From positions 1 to 24,274 of the forward strand of contig CAIXMG010000047.1 in the NCBI GenBank assembly GCA_903920485.1: a stretch of 24,274 bases of DNA, read 5' to 3'. The position numbers and the translations under genes are program-made. Source of the stretch: an uncultured bacterium (GTDB lineage Bacteria > Patescibacteriota > Minisyncoccia > Phycocordibacterales > UBA1006). The notes beneath the pieces are model-generated. The model was not told where the DNA came from, ran no database searches, and was given only the letters and a program-made list of their open reading frames with translations. Of the stretch, positions 21,453 through 24,274 are shown piece by piece. Position 1 is the first letter of the stretch; each line of letters starts with the position of its first letter.

Positions 21453-21624
21453 AAATCGTCCCTTACATTCAATTTATTGTCAAACGCTTAAAAACCCTTA
21501 CAAATAAAGGCTAGAAAGCGATTTTGGGGTAAAATTGGCCAATAAGGCATTTTTCAGAAAAAGTTAAATTCCTTATAAAATAAGGCTCAGTTTCCAAAAA
21601 ACTGCAAAATACCACAAAAAATGC
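21453..21624. other. AT-rich intergenic stretch with short palindromic repeats
   Basis: No gene is visible here. The stretch is clearly richer in A+T than its surroundings and carries a perfect inverted repeat CCTTAT-AAA-ATAAGG at 21571-21585, a near copy CCTTA-CAAA-TAAAGG at about 21497-21510 and a further AATAAGGC at 21541-21547. These might be operator sites for the strong promoter at 21625-21653 or debris of the rearranged gene upstream. No function can be assigned. Confidence 0.4.
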
Positions 21625-21653
21625 TTGACGGGAAGAGTAATCCATGCTAGACT
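21625..21653 (+). promoter_or_regulatory. Promoter of the secreted lysozyme-like gene
   Basis: TTGACG (21625-21630), 17-nt spacer, extended -10 TGC-TAGACT (21645-21653). It predicts a leader of about 136 nt before the ATG at 21796, the longest in the window. Confidence 0.75.
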
Positions 21654-21709
21654 ATGTACGTCCTGAAATACAGGGCATTTTTCTTCCAAATCTTTGTCCA
21701 GATGGAATT

Positions 21710-21750
21710 TCTCCCCTTGCTAAGGGGAGATGCCTGAAAGGCAGAGGGGT
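21710..21750 (+). repeat. Double-hairpin repeat in the lysozyme-like gene leader
   Basis: Perfect hairpin TCTCCCCTT-GCT-AAGGGGAGA (21710-21730), directly followed by hairpin TGCCT-GAA-AGGCA (21731-21743) and GAGGGGT. From memory this matches a palindromic repeat found dispersed in many CPR and other environmental bacterial genomes, often near small endonuclease-like (DUF559) genes; that recollection is unverified. Here it falls inside the predicted 5' untranslated region. Confidence 0.7.
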
Positions 21751-21795
21751 GGAAACAATCCTTCCGTGACGTTCGACGAAGCGTAATCGTCATCT

Positions 21796-22425
21796 ATGTC
21801 CAAACATTTCAACGTCTTCCGTCAAATAGTGCTTGGGTACATCCTCATCGTCGGTCTGTGTGTCGGATTAATAACCCCGGTCGCACAAGCAGAGGCACCA
21901 ATTGACAATTCATATAGCAGCGCCACTGGAGCCCCTGTCTTGGTTGACGGCCTTACCGTAGACCAACGGGCGGACAAAATTGACGCATTCTTCGCCTCAC
22001 GAGGGGACCTTCCTCTTATCGGATACGGCCATACCATGGTCGAAGATGCTGATAAGTATGGGATCGACTGGAAGCTTGTTGCGGGACTTTCCTACAACGA
22101 GTCTACGGCCGGACTTCACGAGTGCCCCGCCAAGCATGGCGTAAAAACCTATAACGCGTTCGGGTACGACGGTTGTGACATGGCCTTTAAGAGTTATGCC
22201 GATGCCATCGATACGGTGTCACGAGACCTGGCCGGGCAGATTCCTGCTACCGCCAAGGCTTATGCCAACAAGTCGATCGCTCAGATCATCAACACGTATA
22301 ATCCTCCGTCCGCGAACCCCGATTACAAGTCAAACGTGCTTTGGACGATGAACAAGATCGCTTCTACTGACATTACGTCATGGGTAGCATCTGCCCCATC
22401 AGCCAGCCAGCTTGCCATCAAGTAA
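21796..22425 (+). CDS. Secreted lysozyme/transglycosylase-like protein
   Basis: 209 residues. Residues 1-32 are a signal peptide with a hydrophobic core (IVLGYILIVGLCVGLI) and AQA before the cut. The mature part has KIDAFFASRGDLPLIGYG, then DWKLVAGLSYNESTAGLHEC with Glu102 as the likely catalytic acid, YNAFGYDGCDMAFKSYADAIDTV, and INTYNPPSANPDYKSNVLWTM. This pattern (two-residue E-S/T motif, N-x-F-G, YNPPS) matches a muramidase or SLT-like family I know as common in CPR genomes. It would cleave peptidoglycan outside the membrane, of the cell itself or of a host; the role is inferred. It has a long structured leader and a perfect terminator. Confidence 0.82.
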   Translation: MSKHFNVFRQIVLGYILIVGLCVGLITPVAQAEAPIDNSYSSATGAPVLVDGLTVDQRADKIDAFFASRGDLPLIGYGHTMVEDADKYGIDWKLVAGLSYNESTAGLHECPAKHGVKTYNAFGYDGCDMAFKSYADAIDTVSRDLAGQIPATAKAYANKSIAQIINTYNPPSANPDYKSNVLWTMNKIASTDITSWVASAPSASQLAIK

Positions 22426-22432
22426 TCATGTG

Positions 22433-22460
22433 AAAAGCCAATCCTGAGGATTGGCTTTTT
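22433..22460. terminator. Bidirectional terminator
   Basis: 12-bp stem AAAAGCCAATCC/GGATTGGCTTTT with TGA loop and T-run. It can serve the lysozyme-like gene and the convergent gene ending at 22480. Confidence 0.93.
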
Positions 22461-22479
22461 GCGTTTGACAGTAAGACGA

Positions 22480-22968
22480 TTAGGCGGCTTCGCCTTCCAG
22501 CGATCCTTCGACATCTCGGTACATTTCGATGTTGTCGTGCTCAACGACTGCTCCTGTGAGGATTGTCCCGGCAGGTTGGTCTTTTGAGCCCATTTTCTTC
22601 TTTCGGAGAGCAATCTCTTTCTCGACCATTTCATCAGTTATGTGGAAGTCATCGTTGATGAGAAATGATTCTTTGGGATAAGGGAAAGAAAAGTTTTCAG
22701 GGTAACCCAGTTTTTTAAGGAGCAGGCCCCGTTCGGATACGGCCTCATCGAAGAAGGGTCTCAGGGTCTGAACAAAGGGAAACAGTTTTGCCTTGGGATC
22801 GATCAGCTCCTGATTCTTGCAATGAGTATGCATCCAGGCAATGATAAGCCTTGCCTTGTCATAGTGGTCCGATTGGAACGAATCCTTGGTGGATGCTAAC
22901 CCCAAGGATACCTTGTTCTTTTCCATCAGGTACATGAGCTGATAGGCTAATTTTTCAAAATTATTCAT
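22480..22968 (-). CDS. Hypothetical cytoplasmic protein
   Basis: 162 residues from ATG 22968. The N-terminal half is helical (FEKLAYQLMYLMEKNKV, KARLIIAWMHTHCKNQELI, PFVQTLRPFFDEAVSERGLLLKKLGY), and the C-terminal half is charged (DEMVEKEIALRKKKMG, then an acidic end). No signal peptide, membrane helix or known motif is seen. The start is chosen because the reverse-strand promoter TTGACA-17-GACAAT places the transcript start near 23008, leaving a leader of about 40 nt; a TTG at 23010 would lie at or before the transcript start. Confidence 0.7.
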   Translation of the reverse strand: MNNFEKLAYQLMYLMEKNKVSLGLASTKDSFQSDHYDKARLIIAWMHTHCKNQELIDPKAKLFPFVQTLRPFFDEAVSERGLLLKKLGYPENFSFPYPKESFLINDDFHITDEMVEKEIALRKKKMGSKDQPAGTILTGAVVEHDNIEMYRDVEGSLEGEAA

Positions 22969-23014
22969 TTGTAGGGGTATTTTTTGTGAGTGATACAGAA
23001 TAGGTCTCAATGGG

Positions 23015-23044
23015 ATTGTCGCTCAATTTTTAAGTACTGTCAAA
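23015..23044 (-). promoter_or_regulatory. Promoter of the gene at 22968, long-leader class
   Basis: Reverse-strand TTGACA (23039-23044), 17-nt spacer, GACAAT (23015-23020). 46 nt to the ATG, with an A/C-rich leader. Confidence 0.65.
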
Positions 23045-23089
23045 TTCCGTAGGGATTTCTCAACGAGAGTACCTGTGGATTTCCAAAGA

Positions 23090-23098
23090 TGCTATAAT
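23090..23098 (+). promoter_or_regulatory. Extended -10 of the hibernation factor gene
   Basis: TGC-TATAAT. An ATG at 23097 is part of this box and cannot be in the transcript; the likely start is 43-46 nt downstream. Confidence 0.75.
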
Positions 23099-23141
23099 GG
23101 CGCAAGGCATCCGACCTGTAACCCCTCGCGTGCCTTACCTT

Positions 23142-23501
23142 ATGATGAACATCAGCATGAAAGGATCCCAAATGCCGCTTACCGACGCGATCAAGGATTA
23201 CGCAACCAAAAAACTTTCCTCACTTGAAAAGATTATTCACGCGCCTGCCTATCTCCATGTCGAGATGGGCAAGCCTTCCCGCCACCACAAGGGAGGTCCT
23301 GAGGAATTCGTAACCGAGATTACGCTCGATGCCAATGGCCACATGTACTACATCGAAAGCTTTGGCGGCGACCTGTATGCCTCGATCGACACGGCAGCTC
23401 TGGAACTTGCCGAATCCGTAAAACAGGGCCGTGGCAAGCGTCACACCCTGGTCCGAAAGGGACGCATGATGCTCAAGGGCCTCATGCGCCGCGGAGCCTA
23501 G
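23142..23501 (+). CDS. Ribosome hibernation-promoting factor (HPF/RaiA family)
   Basis: 119 residues from ATG 23142 (or 118 from ATG 23145). The sequence opens NISMKGSQMPLTDAIKDYATKKLSSLEKII, the S30AE/HPF domain, with its second half (AYLHVEMGKPSRHHKGGPEEFVTEITL, YYIESFGGDLYASIDTAALELAESVKQ) and a basic tail. This is the short form; the C-terminal dimerisation domain of long HPF is absent. It binds the 30S decoding region and silences ribosomes in stationary phase. A frame start at 23097 would add 15 residues unlike the family and lies in the -10 box. The cyclophilin gene follows after 34 nt and may be co-transcribed. Confidence 0.88.
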   Translation: MMNISMKGSQMPLTDAIKDYATKKLSSLEKIIHAPAYLHVEMGKPSRHHKGGPEEFVTEITLDANGHMYYIESFGGDLYASIDTAALELAESVKQGRGKRHTLVRKGRMMLKGLMRRGA

Positions 23502-23535
23502 TGTTCCCATCAATTATTATTTCGTAACCTGACCT

Positions 23536-24228
23536 ATGAATCAAACTGCAAAAACTATTCTTTCTATCATTGCCATCATCATCGTCGTCGTGGGCCTCGG
23601 CCTGATCCTCCGTCATGCGGGACATCGTTCCGAAACCGCGGTGTCGAACGATTCCGCGACCAGTACCCTAACAGCTAATTCAGGTTCGAGCGCATCCACA
23701 GCGATGACAGCTTCATCCGCAACTGCCACAACCACCATGGACCAGCACTACACCCAAGCAACCCTCAAGACCAATTTCGGAGACATTACTATCGCCTTTG
23801 ATCCGTCGATCGCTCCCAATACGGTTGCGAACTTCATCAAGCTTGCCTCGTCGGGGTTCTACGACTCGACCAAGTTTCACCGCGTCATTGCCGGATTCAT
23901 GATCCAGGGAGGAGATCCGCTGTCGAAGGACGACTCGCAGGAGGCGCGATGGGGAACAGGAGGTCCCGGATACCAGTTCAACGACGAGATCACTGCTGAC
24001 AGTCATAATGTTCCCGGAGCCGTCGCCATGGCGAATTCCGGTCCGAATACGAACGGTTCGCAGTTCTTCATCAACGTCGCGAACAATGCGTTCCTCGACG
24101 GGCACTACTCGGTGTTTGCGCACGTGACGTCGGGCTATGACGTTGCCGAGAAAATTAGTACCGTTAAAACGGATTCAAGCGACCGACCGGTCAGCCCTGT
24201 GATTTTGGAATCAGTGACGCTTAAGTAA
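23536..24228 (+). CDS. Membrane-anchored peptidyl-prolyl cis-trans isomerase, cyclophilin type
   Basis: 230 residues. An N-terminal helix (ILSIIAIIIVVVGLGLIL, about 8-25) and a Ser/Thr/Ala-rich linker to about 68 place a cyclophilin domain (75-230) outside the membrane. FHRVIAGFMIQGGDP (114-128, with catalytic Arg116) and NGSQFFINV (173-181) are the core active-site motifs, and FLDGHYSVFAHV is the usual third one. It should help exported proteins fold by proline isomerisation. No clear promoter or Shine-Dalgarno sequence lies in the 34-nt gap after the hibernation gene, apart from a weak TATTAT at 23515-23520, so readthrough from that gene is likely. Confidence 0.93.
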   Translation: MNQTAKTILSIIAIIIVVVGLGLILRHAGHRSETAVSNDSATSTLTANSGSSASTAMTASSATATTTMDQHYTQATLKTNFGDITIAFDPSIAPNTVANFIKLASSGFYDSTKFHRVIAGFMIQGGDPLSKDDSQEARWGTGGPGYQFNDEITADSHNVPGAVAMANSGPNTNGSQFFINVANNAFLDGHYSVFAHVTSGYDVAEKISTVKTDSSDRPVSPVILESVTLK

Positions 24229-24236
24229 TCACTATT

Positions 24237-24267
24237 AAAAAACCCTTCGACAAGCTCAGGGTTTTTT
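24237..24267 (+). terminator. Terminator of the cyclophilin gene, built on a dispersed repeat motif
   Basis: Stem AAAAAACCCT/AGGGTTTTTT. The core CCCTTCGACAAGCTCAGGG (24243-24261) is a palindromic motif I recall as very frequent in many bacterial genomes. Confidence 0.85.
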
Positions 24268-24274
24268 AGTTCCA

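Noticed and set aside
21661..21685. CCTG-AAATA-CAGG followed by TTTTT as an attenuator in the lysozyme-like leader
   Set aside because: A 4-bp stem is too weak to support a terminator call.
1..24274. CRISPR array, tRNA, rRNA, insertion sequence or prophage
   Set aside because: No regularly spaced repeats, cloverleaf sequences, rRNA motifs, transposase, integrase or phage structural genes were seen.

Overview
The window (24,274 bp, roughly half G+C) is dense chromosomal bacterial DNA with about 30 protein genes and no rRNA, tRNA, CRISPR array, prophage or insertion sequence that I can see. The gene set suggests a Candidate Phyla Radiation bacterium (Patescibacteria, Parcubacteria-like). It has many small membrane or secreted proteins of unknown function, a RelA/SpoT protein that stops after its TGS domain, a CxxC-x17-CxxC zinc-ribbon protein with a Lys/Ala-rich tail, and a secreted muramidase-like protein of a type I associate with that group. 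TGA is used as a normal stop (for example at 10877-10879 and 17776-17778), so the TGA=Gly code of Gracilibacteria and Absconditabacteria is not in use. The taxonomic placement is inference.

Layout. 1-2.8 kb: 5' end of a probable DNA-binding protein (minus), a divergent sodium:solute symporter, a small two-TM protein and convergent uppP (undecaprenyl-diphosphatase). 2.8-5.1 kb: a P-type cation ATPase (minus). 5.3-7.5 kb: a Cj0069-type ATP-grasp protein and convergent cfa (cyclopropane fatty acid synthase). 7.6-10.1 kb: RelA/SpoT (minus), a divergent NUDIX hydrolase and a minimal VIT/CCC1 transporter (minus). 10.2-14.7 kb: a lipoprotein, an AI-2E family permease, two unknown proteins and a DHA3-type MFS exporter. 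14.9-16.5 kb: the zinc-ribbon protein, a DUF3761 secreted protein with a GNAT acetyltransferase, and a TM-coiled-coil miniprotein. 16.5-19.6 kb: a Spinster-like MFS transporter, a membrane-anchored predicted barrel protein and two small proteins. 19.7-21.8 kb: a methyltransferase, a divergent ZIP metal transporter, a truncated isochorismatase-like remnant and a 340-bp AT-rich intergenic region. 21.8-24.3 kb: a secreted lysozyme-like protein, an unknown protein, a ribosome hibernation factor and a membrane-anchored cyclophilin.

Genes are mostly single transcription units with their own promoter, often closed by a strong hairpin terminator. By theme they cover envelope upkeep (uppP, cfa, lysozyme-like protein, lipoprotein, cyclophilin), ion and metabolite transport (symporter, P-type ATPase, VIT, ZIP, two MFS, AI-2E permease) and starvation or dormancy (RelA/SpoT, hibernation factor).

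The most interesting signal is in the promoters, not in one gene. Sixteen genes have a -10 hexamer (TATACT, TATAAT or TATGAT, often preceded by TGC) only 5-9 nt before the start codon, so their mRNAs should be leaderless. A second set has a -10 box 42-50 nt before the start, usually with a TTGACA-type -35, giving leaders of about 36-43 nt with no Shine-Dalgarno sequence at normal spacing. This two-class arrangement also corrects many start codons, and those corrections are used below.
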